Assembly: GCA_913052075.1 (NCBI GenBank)
Contig: CAJXDD010000002.1
Location: forward strand, 1-53,291
Direction: 5' to 3'
Length of the DNA: 53,291 nt
Source of the DNA: UBA9926 sp913052075
GTDB lineage: Bacteria > Pseudomonadota > Gammaproteobacteria > Pseudomonadales > Azotimanducaceae
Shown: one piece after another, positions 46,121 to 53,291 of the stretch
How positions within the stretch are numbered: position 1 is the first letter of the stretch
Layout: each line of letters begins with the position of its first letter
Made by a program: the position numbers and the translations under genes
The notes under the pieces: generated by a model
What the model was told of the DNA's origin: nothing
The model's database searches: none
The model's input: only the letters and a program-made list of their open reading frames with translations

Positions 46121-46726
46121 TTGAAAAAGATGTTAGGTATCGTGTTGATATTTACCGCGAACTTGATTGTTGGTTGCAGTAACGAAGAAGTCGCGACAAA
46201 CGCTTCAGAACTTAATTCCGAGAGCGAGGCAGGCGCCGTTAGTGTTGCTCGTCAGCTCGCCGAGGAAACTCAGCTTGTGGGCACTCTGGCTCCAAACTTT
46301 TCATTAGCTGGGTCTGATGGAGCTATGCATACATTGTCGGAGCACATTGGACAAAACCCTGTTGTCCTGGCTTTCTTCCCTAAAGCATTCACAATGGGAT
46401 GAAGCCTTGAATGCAAGTCGCTGCGTGACAGTGATAAAGCGATTAGAGACTTTGACGTTTCCTTCTATATGATTAGCGCCGACACCATTGAGGATAACAC
46501 CCTGTTTGCTATCAAAAACGGAGCAGAGTTTCCCATTCTCTCCAACCCAGAACTCGACACCATTAGAGACTATGGTGTACTGGTCGATGAGAGTTATGCC
46601 AAAAGATGGACTTTTTACATTGATAAAGATGGGGTTATAGCGTACGTCGACAAATTTGTGGATGTCAGAAATGCCGGAAAAGATATTACGAAAAACTTGA
46701 AAAAGTTAGATCTCCAGAACTCATAA
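46121..46726 (+). CDS. Selenocysteine-containing peroxiredoxin, lipoprotein (in-frame TGA = Sec94)
   Basis: 201 aa reading through TGA at 46400-46402. The frame is continuous before and after, so the apparent early stop at residue 94 splits one gene. The TTG start at 46121 follows AGGAG and gives a lipoprotein signal (MKKMLGIVLIFTANLIVGC; lipobox IVGC). The AhpC/TSA domain starts near residue 58 (LAPNFSLAGSDGAMHTL). The active-site motif is FFPKAFTMG-U-SLECKSLRD, where peroxiredoxins have Cys at the TGA position, so UGA replaces the peroxidatic cysteine exactly. A Cys four residues later could resolve it. The remainder (AKRWTFYIDKDGVIAYVDKF) is a normal Prx C-terminal half. Sec increases peroxide reactivity. 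A SECIS-like hairpin follows. A sequence error or pseudogene is the alternative, but the rest is intact. Confidence 0.82.
46417..46435 (+). promoter_or_regulatory. Candidate bacterial SECIS element
   Basis: Immediately downstream of the TGA, GTCGCTG and CAGTGAT pair over seven base pairs (two G-U) around a 5-nt apical loop CGTGA. Loop onset is 21 nt after TGA, inside the 16-37 nt range known for bacterial SECIS, with the required G among the first two loop bases followed by U. UGC/GCG can extend the base beyond an internal A-rich bulge. Confidence 0.65.
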
Positions 46727-46797
46727 TTAAGGGATAGTTTTTGGCCGAACCGGACAGGATTAGCGTGAATTGTGAGTTCCCTGACCTATCAACCCAA

Positions 46798-47271
46798 TCA
46801 CCAACTATAGGCAGCGCCTAAAGGTGCTCGCGACCATTCAAAACCACAAGTTTTACACTTTACGATTTCTTTCCAATCATGAAGGTGCTCCTTTATCATT
46901 ACCGGCTTTCCGGTCCACCCGCACTCTGGGCAGATCTCTTCCTGAGTGTAATGTCTCAACCATTGATGTTCGCAATGCCAACATTCGACTAAATCCATGG
47001 CAAAGTCTGTTGGTTGATAAGCATCATGCTTCCGCAAAAGCTGAGGCTTTGACTTATCCCCACACCTCGGGCAGACCATCCTTGATCTGATCAAATAGAT
47101 GCCAAGGTAGACGCAAGCAGCGGCTATAGCACCGACTATAAAAAAGCCTATGCTCTCTTTGTGAATTGTCGGGAGCTCAGGAGAATTTATCCACTGTTCA
47201 ATTTGGGAGCCGTAACCAAGCAAGGCAACCAAGCACACCAAAAGAGAAGCGCCAACTATACGATTTAGCAA
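46798..47271 (-). CDS. Membrane protein with multiple zinc-ribbon-like CxxC motifs
   Basis: 157 aa, starting at TTG (no in-frame ATG before the second helix). Two N-terminal membrane helices (residues about 5-22 and 42-62) are followed by a soluble tail carrying four CxxC pairs: CPRC, CWHC, CPEC and CKTC. Their spacing suggests two zinc-ribbon modules or a rubredoxin-like arrangement. Not a recognised family. It converges with the peroxiredoxin gene. Conserved-looking Cys pairs would bind Zn2+ or act in disulfide exchange; the former is more likely. Confidence 0.65.
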   Translation of the reverse strand: MLNRIVGASLLVCLVALLGYGSQIEQWINSPELPTIHKESIGFFIVGAIAAACVYLGIYLIRSRMVCPRCGDKSKPQLLRKHDAYQPTDFAMDLVECWHCEHQWLRHYTQEEICPECGWTGKPVMIKEHLHDWKEIVKCKTCGFEWSRAPLGAAYSW

Positions 47272-47498
47272 AACGGCGTCATTGTGCCCAAGAGCACAAC
47301 GGGAAAAATTTGCTTAGAAAGGGTTAGAGAGAATGGCTTGAGCATCATGCAAAACCGCCCATGGGAAACACTCATTTTGCAACAATATTAGCTGGGTATT
47401 TATCTTAAAGCAAACATTAAGCAGAGCGTCACTAGCAGAGAAGTCGTCCCGCAAAGGCTGCCAAAAAACTTAAAAATAGATAAAAAGAGAATGTTACA

Positions 47499-47522
47499 TG
47501 ATGCCCAGGGTCGGAGTCGAAC
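47499..47522 (-). other. tRNA 3'-end-like fragment (possible old attachment site)
   Basis: On the minus strand the 24 bases read GTTCGACTCCGA followed by CCCTGGGCATCA, which looks like the T-loop, T-stem and acceptor end of a tRNA with the last bases altered from CCA. The matching 5' acceptor and D-arm are not found nearby, so a full tRNA is not present. A remnant of integration at a tRNA, or coincidence, are both possible. Confidence 0.3.
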
Positions 47523-47633
47523 ATCCCCGTCTTTACCGGGTTTACCGGCCGTTTGGGCCAATCAAAATTGGTTTTACAAACTCAGCATCGTCCACTGGAG
47601 TGACGTGAGCTGGTCCGCCTCGCCTGCTCTTGC

Positions 47634-47656
47634 AGTCCAGCTGTTCTACCTGGACT
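47634..47656. repeat. Inverted repeat within the structured GC-rich block
   Basis: AGTCCAG and CTGGACT form perfect 7-bp arms around a 9-nt loop. It is the strongest hairpin in the GC-rich block between the tRNA-like end and the large secreted protein gene, and might be the terminator of the latter (it is 56 bp past that stop) or part of a small RNA. Confidence 0.4.
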
Positions 47657-47711
47657 CCAAGCCGAGCAGCGGCCCGCAAGTGATGCTGAATCAAACTTTT
47701 CAATTGACAAT

Positions 47712-50700
47712 TTAATTGCTGGGTACTCGCTCTGAGACGTAAGCCTCAATCTCTTCAGCACTATTTCGCGTGGCCTCCAGGCCTACTGCTCCGTTGATTA
47801 AGGCGTCACCTGAGAACCCAAATAGGTATCTAATGAGCAGTAGACCATCGGTGAGCGGTTTTGAATCACCGTCTCCATCGATATCAAGCTCGCTGAAAGC
47901 TTCATCAAGGTAAATTGAAATTTCCTCTGCAGAGGTGCGCGCGCCCTCTTCAGTTGCTCCATTTACTAAAGACGTACCGGAAAACCCAAAAAGATGGCGG
48001 ATAACTAACAAACCGTCGGAGAGTGCCTTTGCACTGCTACTCTCATCGATATCAAAACTGAAGCATCCTGACCTACACGAAAACCTGCTTAGTGGGTTCG
48101 TGCCGTCAGCTATTTCCTCGGCATCGCTATAGCCATCGTTATCGTCATCAGGATCAGCGTTATTACCTATCCCATCTGAATCTGTATCTATTGCTTCCGA
48201 TGCGTCGAATGGGAATACGTCTGAGTTGTCCCCAACTCCATCTCCGTCAATATCAAAAGTTTCTGTAGCATCAAAAGGAAATGCATCGGTGTTGTTACCA
48301 ACGCCATCGTCGTCAGAATCGACTTGTTCCGTTGCATCCAGTGGAAAAGCATCAGCATCATCATACAGACCATCGTTGTCATCGTCAGCGTCGCATGCAT
48401 TGCCCAACCCATCAGAGTCAGTATCTAGTTGGTCCCCATTTGCGACGCTAGGACAGTTGTCCGACGCGTCAGCCACACCATCGCCATCCGTGTCGGAATC
48501 GCCACCGTCGACAGGGAAAGAGCTTGAGTCTTTTGGATCGGTTCCTGCAGAACCCTCTTCAATGTTAGTAAAACCATCACCATCAATATCCGCGTCACAG
48601 GCATCGCCCTCACCATCCGCGTCGAGATCTATTTGGAGCGAGTTAGAGGAATCCGGGCAGTTGTCATCTTCGTTCTGAATACCGTCTCCATCCCGGTCAT
48701 CCTGACCAGAATCATTAGGAAATGAATTTGGGTCCTGGGGATCGGTACCTGCTGCCTCCTCCTCGTCATTAAACGCTCCATCGCCGTCAATATCATCATC
48801 ACAAGCATCGCCCTCCCCATCACCGTTCATATCATTCTGCTGTGAATTGACAACCTCCGGGCAGTTATCCGCTGCGTTCGCGACTCCATCGCCATCACTA
48901 TCGCTGTCTGTCCCGCCTCCTCCACTATTTGCTTGGCTCACCTCGATTCTGAGCGTTCTTTCACTCGTTAGACTACCATTGTCATCACTAACAGTGACTC
49001 TATAGTTTCCCTGGTGCTCAGCCCGAGTGGCATTAGTCACCACATAGTTTGGCTTAGTTTCTCCCTCTAACAAGGCCCAATCAGCGCGTAGTATTTGCGA
49101 CTCCCACTGGTACGAAATCGTACCCATTCCCTCCGCTAGCGCCGATAAAGTAAATGCCCCTCCTTGTTCAACCTGACCATCTGCCGGGTCTCGCGAAAAC
49201 TCAGTGATGCTTAGCGGCGTCACAACCAATATTTCAAACGAATCACTTTGAGTGCTGCCCGCTGCGTTTTCTACTATCGCGTAGTAAGTTCCCGATTCCT
49301 GGGAGGACACTGATCCCAAGTTAAGTGTTCGCTCACTTTGTCCTTCTATTAACTCTCCATCTCTGTACCAACGGACCGTCTCATCGTCTAACACATTACT
49401 GAAAAGAACTTCTAAACTAACGCTGTCTCCGACCGAAACTGAATACTCGAACCCAACTTCGAAAGCTAGGTTTTCCCCAGCGCTATTGAGATGACTACCT
49501 GTGGCCTGGGTGATGGAGGGAGGCATTCCGTAAGTATAGGTATACAGGTCTACCCACTCAGACCAATTTTGCGAATTATCCTGAGCTCGACCCGATATCG
49601 TGTATACACCATACTGACCTTCGTCTGGTCCGGAAAAAGTTCTCGTGTAGCCCTCGACATAGGCTTCTCCAACCTCTCCAGCCACATCAAATGATGGATT
49701 AGAAAATTTGGTGTTAATTTGAAAGACTCCAGATATTAGATCGCTGATTCCGGAGATCGCGAGAGTTACAGCCTCAGGTGATTGAATAGCCGCATTATTG
49801 TCTGGCCCACTTACAACCTCGATTGATGCTCCAGAAAAATCAGGAGCCGAAATGTCGTAACCAACAATGGTGTCGTAAGCGTTATCTGGCACGAGAGCGC
49901 TAGTTAATCCGTCTTGATCAGTTGCTAGGAGCTGCGCCCGATAACGGCCCTCTCCTAATTCCGCAAAGTCAACAGGAATGGTATTAACCGTCGAATCTGC
50001 ATCGACTCGCTTCACTCCCGACAAAGACATACTCGCCCCGGCTGTCCAATCACTCCAGATCGCGCTGGAGCCGTCGTTCTTCTGATACCAAAAGGTGACG
50101 CTTTCTAAACCCTCGTCATCAGCCGCTTGAAAGCTTAGATCCCTATCAGGGTTACTAGAAAATTCTTCGTAATTAAATAGTAATGACAACTCTGCCATCG
50201 GAGTTATGCTAGAAGCGGGTCGGTCTTGCAAAATGGACCCAATCCGCAAAACGCCCCACACACCGATACTAGGTATGTTTACTGATACAGACCCATTGTC
50301 ATTGGTAGTCAGTGGAAGAGACTGAACAGTTCCACTGGACGCGTCCACGTAACTGGCGTAGGGATCCGATTGAGCGCTGTGAGGCAAAGTCATAGTGACC
50401 GTCACATCAGTTTGATTTGCAACTGAAGTGCCGCTCGCATTGAATCCATGATTTACGAGGTGCAAGATCACTGAACCATCAGCGTCGTCAATGTAACTAA
50501 GCGCTCTTAAGCGATCTTCACCGCTCAACTCGACCTTGTTCACTCCATCGGGTAATGCTGCGGTTATTAGATCACGAATAGAGGAAATATCGATCGATGT
50601 TGATCCTGCATGGTAGGAATATGCGTTAGATGCCAGTTGACTTAAACTTATGACATCGACAGAGCCCTCTCCAAAACTTGTCTCTCCCAACTCGCCGAAA

Positions 50701-52247
50701 GAACTGTCGTAATCGCTTGCTCCAAGATTTCGAACCGAGGATCTATCCCGGCCCAGCTCGTCATAACGAAATACATCATTGCCGATGACGATTAGATTTC
50801 CTCCTGAAAAGACGTAGTCACTCAGTGCAGCGAATTGACCATCTGTAACCTGCCGTGTTTCCGCTGCAAAGATAACCGCATAATCCTCCGGTGATGGTGC
50901 CTCGAAGGAGTCTTCGCGCACCAACCCGTCCCCGGCATACAACACGTCATAGTTTAAGTTCAATCCAGCCATCAAATATCCGAGCCCCAGATACCAGTAG
51001 TGTTGCCCGCCTAACAAAACCTCATCGTTTGCTTGGATCGGTTGATTGTGCTCGACAGATGCATGGGGATAAAAAATTGCGACTTCGGATAAAGGTCTCT
51101 TGTCTAATTGATCTTTGAATCTGTATGCGAACGAAGCAATGTACGCACTTCCAGGATAATCATCCTCCCATGTCGCCACGCCATTGTTCGCCAGAGTTGA
51201 GGCCAGGAAAACACTCTGAACCACTTCACTCTGATTCGGTGGCGAATTCCATGACTCGTAACGCCGGTCGAACGTTTTTAATCCCGCTCGATACAAGGGC
51301 TCGAGAGTGTGTCCTCTTTCATAGAGCCAATCCACACCGTCAAACCAAGTCTCTCCGAGGCTGCCGGAGTCAACGTCTATGCTGTTCCATCTGCGGGCAG
51401 GAGTATGGAAAAACCCGTAACGATTGAAATAAAACTCGATCTTCCGCTGCAAGACCGTCTCGGAATAAAGATTGACTGCCTCAACAAGTGATTCGGTGGT
51501 GAGTCTTTCCTGATGGTTGACGAATCCGCGCCAAAGTCTGTAGTGACTAGTCTGGTTCACCAGGGACCAACTAGTCTTATCAGTACTAACTCCTAAACCC
51601 CTCAAATAAGACCCGTAGTCAAAGCTGTCATCGATGGTAGTGCCAAAAATAGATTCTAGTTCCGATGCGGAAAACCCTTTGGACTCGATCAACCATTGGT
51701 TGAAGCTTGACAGAGAGCTAGCGTCAAAACTTCCTAGACTCGCGGCCCACCCGTCTACATCATATTCAATTCCATCTACTCCGATGTCGACATAGGCCTT
51801 GGCCGACTTAACTATTGCGGCGAAAACATCTGCCTGGTGAATGTTCAGATCACCAGTCGTATTGCCATCGACATCGACAACATAAAGCTCAGGGTTCGTA
51901 ATGTCGCTTAAGTAAGGTTTAGTGGCGTAATCGAACACAGAGTAAGCAAGATATTTTTGTGCCCTTTGCTGATACCACTTTACATACGGTTTGATTTCAT
52001 CAGGCGTCCGAGTAGCGCTGATCTGCTCCGCAGCATCGACTCTAACCGTAGTGAGCACTCCGTTTTCAACTGCCTCAAAACCGCGGCGATTCTTCAGGGG
52101 CTCCGATTCAAAACCCCTTAGTAACAAGCCCTCGGGTTTTCTTACCTCTTGGGCGTTCGCCGCTAGAGCTATTAGCGGCAGAAAAAGTACAATCCAAGAT
52201 ATTCTCAACTTCACCTTTACCCTGGCCTTCTTCCCATTCGGGATCAT
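47712..52247 (-). CDS. Large secreted glycoside-hydrolase-like protein with Ig, TSP3 and dockerin-like modules
   Basis: 1511 aa with a signal peptide (LRISWIVLFLPLIALAANAQ); a GTG at 52214 is an alternative start. The first about 430 residues look like a TIM-barrel glycosidase (YVDIGVDGIEYDVDGWAA and ETWFDGVDWLYERGHTLEP). Residues about 440-560 resemble the amidotransferase-like trimerisation domain of GH42 enzymes (YAVIFAAETRQVT, GGNLIVIGND), followed by a beta-sandwich. Immunoglobulin-like domains span about 930-1105 (TYYAIVENAAGSTQSD, YQWESQ). TSP3 repeats with Dx[DN]xDG loops cover about 1112-1372. Two C-terminal modules repeat LTDGLLLIRYLFGFSG (about 1389 and 1454). It probably degrades a polysaccharide at the cell surface with calcium. 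The family of the catalytic part is not pinned down. Confidence 0.82.
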   Translation of the reverse strand: MIPNGKKARVKVKLRISWIVLFLPLIALAANAQEVRKPEGLLLRGFESEPLKNRRGFEAVENGVLTTVRVDAAEQISATRTPDEIKPYVKWYQQRAQKYLAYSVFDYATKPYLSDITNPELYVVDVDGNTTGDLNIHQADVFAAIVKSAKAYVDIGVDGIEYDVDGWAASLGSFDASSLSSFNQWLIESKGFSASELESIFGTTIDDSFDYGSYLRGLGVSTDKTSWSLVNQTSHYRLWRGFVNHQERLTTESLVEAVNLYSETVLQRKIEFYFNRYGFFHTPARRWNSIDVDSGSLGETWFDGVDWLYERGHTLEPLYRAGLKTFDRRYESWNSPPNQSEVVQSVFLASTLANNGVATWEDDYPGSAYIASFAYRFKDQLDKRPLSEVAIFYPHASVEHNQPIQANDEVLLGGQHYWYLGLGYLMAGLNLNYDVLYAGDGLVREDSFEAPSPEDYAVIFAAETRQVTDGQFAALSDYVFSGGNLIVIGNDVFRYDELGRDRSSVRNLGASDYDSSFGELGETSFGEGSVDVISLSQLASNAYSYHAGSTSIDISSIRDLITAALPDGVNKVELSGEDRLRALSYIDDADGSVILHLVNHGFNASGTSVANQTDVTVTMTLPHSAQSDPYASYVDASSGTVQSLPLTTNDNGSVSVNIPSIGVWGVLRIGSILQDRPASSITPMAELSLLFNYEEFSSNPDRDLSFQAADDEGLESVTFWYQKNDGSSAIWSDWTAGASMSLSGVKRVDADSTVNTIPVDFAELGEGRYRAQLLATDQDGLTSALVPDNAYDTIVGYDISAPDFSGASIEVVSGPDNNAAIQSPEAVTLAISGISDLISGVFQINTKFSNPSFDVAGEVGEAYVEGYTRTFSGPDEGQYGVYTISGRAQDNSQNWSEWVDLYTYTYGMPPSITQATGSHLNSAGENLAFEVGFEYSVSVGDSVSLEVLFSNVLDDETVRWYRDGELIEGQSERTLNLGSVSSQESGTYYAIVENAAGSTQSDSFEILVVTPLSITEFSRDPADGQVEQGGAFTLSALAEGMGTISYQWESQILRADWALLEGETKPNYVVTNATRAEHQGNYRVTVSDDNGSLTSERTLRIEVSQANSGGGGTDSDSDGDGVANAADNCPEVVNSQQNDMNGDGEGDACDDDIDGDGAFNDEEEAAGTDPQDPNSFPNDSGQDDRDGDGIQNEDDNCPDSSNSLQIDLDADGEGDACDADIDGDGFTNIEEGSAGTDPKDSSSFPVDGGDSDTDGDGVADASDNCPSVANGDQLDTDSDGLGNACDADDDNDGLYDDADAFPLDATEQVDSDDDGVGNNTDAFPFDATETFDIDGDGVGDNSDVFPFDASEAIDTDSDGIGNNADPDDDNDGYSDAEEIADGTNPLSRFSCRSGCFSFDIDESSSAKALSDGLLVIRHLFGFSGTSLVNGATEEGARTSAEEISIYLDEAFSELDIDGDGDSKPLTDGLLLIRYLFGFSGDALINGAVGLEATRNSAEEIEAYVSERVPSN

Positions 52248-52343
52248 CTTATGGTTGCGAGCTTGCTACTAGCAATACTATCCATCGAACGACCGTCCCC
52301 TAGAGCAGAAGGATTGGCTTGGTACGACTACTTCGAATAACCC

Positions 52344-52496
52344 TTATTTTCCCGATTCAACAGCTTCGTTGATTAGGGAGCCCCCTAAGAGCCCAAACAA
52401 ATATCTAATCTGCAGCAAGCCGTCGCTGAGCGGCGAGGCATCGATCGGTGTCGCGTCAAACAACCGGTCGCGCGCACGGCTGAGCAAAGCGGTCAT
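52344..52496 (-). CDS. 50-aa protein consisting of one dockerin-like LSDGLLxIRYLFG module
   Basis: 50 aa from the ATG at 52496, with AGGAG nine bases upstream. After MTALLSRARDRLFDATPIDA the product is PLSDGLLQIRYLFGLLGGSL and INEAVESGK, closely matching the two C-terminal modules of the downstream 1511-aa protein (PLTDGLLLIRYLFGFSGDAL). The calcium-loop acidic residues are mostly replaced (DATPIDAS), so metal binding may be lost. No signal peptide is seen. It lies upstream of the large gene on the same strand by 96 bp and just below the Fur boxes. It could be a genuine micro-protein or the remnant of a larger gene; the intact ribosome site favours the former. Confidence 0.6.
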   Translation of the reverse strand: MTALLSRARDRLFDATPIDASPLSDGLLQIRYLFGLLGGSLINEAVESGK

Positions 52497-52541
52497 AAGA
52501 TCATCTCCTCTCTCGTTTTCTGACCAGCACAGATATTTATT

Positions 52542-52560
52542 GCAAATGCGAATCATTCTC
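52542..52560. promoter_or_regulatory. Fur box 1
   Basis: 19-bp site matching the Fur consensus GATAATGATAATCATTATC at 14 of 19 positions, centred on AATCATT. It lies between the 50-aa gene (left) and the TSP3 lipoprotein gene (right), so it could repress both under iron-replete conditions. Confidence 0.7.
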
Positions 52561-52576
52561 ATTATTATCACTAATT

Positions 52577-52595
52577 ACTAATGAGAATCATTCTC
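52577..52595. promoter_or_regulatory. Fur box 2
   Basis: A second 19-bp site, 15 of 19 matches to the Fur consensus, containing ATGAGAATCATTCTC. It is 16 bp from box 1 and 32 bp before the start of the lipoprotein gene, a typical arrangement for cooperative Fur dimers over a promoter. Confidence 0.75.
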
Positions 52596-52627
52596 GTTCG
52601 TATTCGATCAATGCAAAGGAAAATGTG

Positions 52628-53291
52628 ATGGAAAACACTCTCTCTAAGCTCGCGCTAGCGTTGTTTCTCGCTCTTTCTGTTACAGCGTGTGGTGGCGGCA
52701 GCTCTAATTCAAACGATGACAACCAACCCGAAATTGTCGATTCAGACGGCGATGGTGTCGCAGATAGCAACGATGCGTTCCCTAACGACGCAAATGAAAG
52801 CGCAGACACTGATGGCGACGGTGTTGGTGATAATGGCGATGCGTTCCCTGACGACGCAAATGAAACCGCAGACACTGACGGCGACGGCGTTGGGGACAAC
52901 GGCGACAACTGTCTAGATACCGCAAATGCCGACCAGATAGACAGCGACGCCAATGGAGATGGTGATGCATGTGACCCTATGCCCACTGTGTATTCCTACT
53001 CCGGTTCAATTACTGAGGGTGAAAGTTCTGTTAGCTATACAGGGCAAACGGCTCGCCACATTCTGATGCTAGGAATGGTCGACGCAATGGTTGCCCTAAC
53101 TGAGCGTCCTGGTGAGGAGGCTGCAATCGATGCAGAGCTGAGTTTCTTCATGAACGGAGATGGTGCAGATGGGACACCACATGGATTTACCGTAAAAGGC
53201 GGTGAAACGGTTATCCCTGGGCCAACCTATGGCGATATCAGCACAGGAAAGAACCTTGATGGAAAAATTGCCGGAGGCAACGGCCAGGGCG
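52628..53291 (+). CDS. Lipoprotein with TSP3 calcium repeats, DUF4856-like, truncated at window edge
   Basis: 221 codons visible, no stop before the right edge. The ATG at 52628 follows AAGGAA. The signal ends in a lipobox (LSVTACGGG, Cys at about 21). Residues about 37-117 are TSP3-type calcium loops (DSDGDGVADSNDAFPND, then two near-identical 22-residue units, then NCLDTANADQIDSDANGDG). The following region (SYTGQTARHILMLGMVDAM, then FFMNGDGADGTPHGFTV) resembles DUF4856 proteins, which in other bacteria sit in iron-regulated loci with imelysin-like genes. That link is from memory and is tentative. Two Fur boxes lie directly upstream, so iron limitation probably induces it. Location: outer-membrane or periplasmic face. 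Confidence 0.82.
   Translation, partial: MENTLSKLALALFLALSVTACGGGSSNSNDDNQPEIVDSDGDGVADSNDAFPNDANESADTDGDGVGDNGDAFPDDANETADTDGDGVGDNGDNCLDTANADQIDSDANGDGDACDPMPTVYSYSGSITEGESSVSYTGQTARHILMLGMVDAMVALTERPGEEAAIDAELSFFMNGDGADGTPHGFTVKGGETVIPGPTYGDISTGKNLDGKIAGGNGQG
52775..52906 (+). repeat. Two 66-bp tandem repeats encoding TSP3 units
   Basis: Units 52775-52840 and 52841-52906 encode AFP[ND]DANE[ST]ADTDGDGVGDNGD and differ at only a few bases. Such repeats suggest recent slippage or duplication in the calcium-binding region. This is coding repeat DNA, not a CRISPR. Confidence 0.85.

Larger units (their letters stand above)
47272..47711. other. Intergenic region with tRNA-like end and structured GC-rich block
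   Basis: 440 bp. The left part is AT-rich and featureless. At 47499-47522 there is a sequence resembling the 3' end of a tRNA on the minus strand. From about 47580 to 47690 the sequence is GC-rich with strong local pairing. A 74-codon frame on the plus strand here has no ribosome site and is not called. Confidence 0.5.

Noticed and set aside
46121..46402. Stand-alone 93-aa protein ending at TGA, with a separate 85-aa protein at 46469-46726
   Set aside because: Both lie in one frame, the sequence between them continues the peroxiredoxin motif, and the split falls on the catalytic residue, so they are one gene.
47499..47690. A complete tRNA, including selC, in this region
   Set aside because: Only the T-loop/acceptor end is convincing; no D-arm, anticodon arm or 5' acceptor strand pairs with it at the right distance.
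47491..47715. 74-codon plus-strand ORF between the zinc-ribbon and giant genes
   Set aside because: It runs through the tRNA-like end and the hairpin, lacks a ribosome site and does not look like protein.
48188..48860. CRISPR-like or satellite repeat array
   Set aside because: The periodic DNA encodes in-frame TSP3 calcium loops of the large secreted protein; units vary in length and sequence and there are no spacers.
52588..52986. Long reverse-strand frame opposite the TSP3 lipoprotein
   Set aside because: Its Ser/Pro repeats are the antisense image of D-rich TSP3 codons, and the plus frame has a lipobox and ribosome site. The same applies to 48226-48678.

Overview
The window looks like chromosomal DNA of an aerobic, probably marine, gammaproteobacterium. 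Supporting signs are a DinB, an AsrA-like Lon, an MltC-like transglycosylase, a short hibernation factor, many signal-peptide and lipoprotein ORFs, thrombospondin-type-3 (TSP3) calcium repeats, an AbgT carrier and an NfeD/QmcA pair. A Halieaceae (OM60/NOR5)-like origin would fit, but this is inference and no rRNA or other marker is present to settle it. Genes lie on both strands in short transcription units. The stretch from about 40.1 to 47.7 kb looks more AT-rich and accessory-like than the rest.

Layout. 1-6.5 kb: left-truncated AbgT-type carrier, a degenerate sensory protein, a dicarboxylate/amino-acid:cation symporter, a small hypothetical protein, DNA polymerase IV and a GlcD-type FAD oxidase. 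6.9-14.4 kb: Lon-family protease, DMT exporter, nfeD-qmcA membrane quality-control pair, lytic transglycosylase, VOC protein. 14.5-22.6 kb: D-aminoacylase-type amidohydrolase, molybdopterin oxidoreductase, secreted S9 peptidase, class III aminotransferase. 22.7-25 kb: a photolyase-like pair whose FAD-binding and antenna-like domains are separate, overlapping genes in inverted order, with a renalase-like flavoprotein converging on them. 25-30.6 kb: large CBM9/DUF5916-type outer-membrane protein, SnoaL-like protein, DUF418 membrane protein, nucleoside phosphorylase.

30.7-40.1 kb is a probable extracytoplasmic amine-oxidation region. It has two paralogous Tat-exported FAD oxidoreductases resembling spermidine dehydrogenase, an SDR, a TetR regulator, a cupin, a copper amine oxidase predicted to be a lipoprotein, and a GNAT acetyltransferase. 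A perfect 30-bp inverted repeat lies between tetR and the divergent oxidoreductase gene and is a strong operator candidate.

40.6-47.3 kb: AlpA-like regulator with an unknown partner, CBS protein, Baeyer-Villiger monooxygenase with a PPOX-family protein, ribosome hibernation factor, small membrane protein, zinc-ribbon membrane protein, and the most striking gene in the window. This is a lipoprotein peroxiredoxin with an in-frame TGA exactly where the peroxidatic cysteine belongs, followed 21 nt later by a hairpin with the layout of a bacterial SECIS. It is read here as a selenoprotein.

47.7-53.3 kb: a 1511-aa secreted glycoside-hydrolase-like protein with Ig-like domains, TSP3 repeats and two C-terminal dockerin-like modules. 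A 50-aa protein made of one such module follows, then two Fur-box-like sites, then a divergent TSP3 lipoprotein (possibly DUF4856) cut by the right edge. This end is probably iron-regulated.
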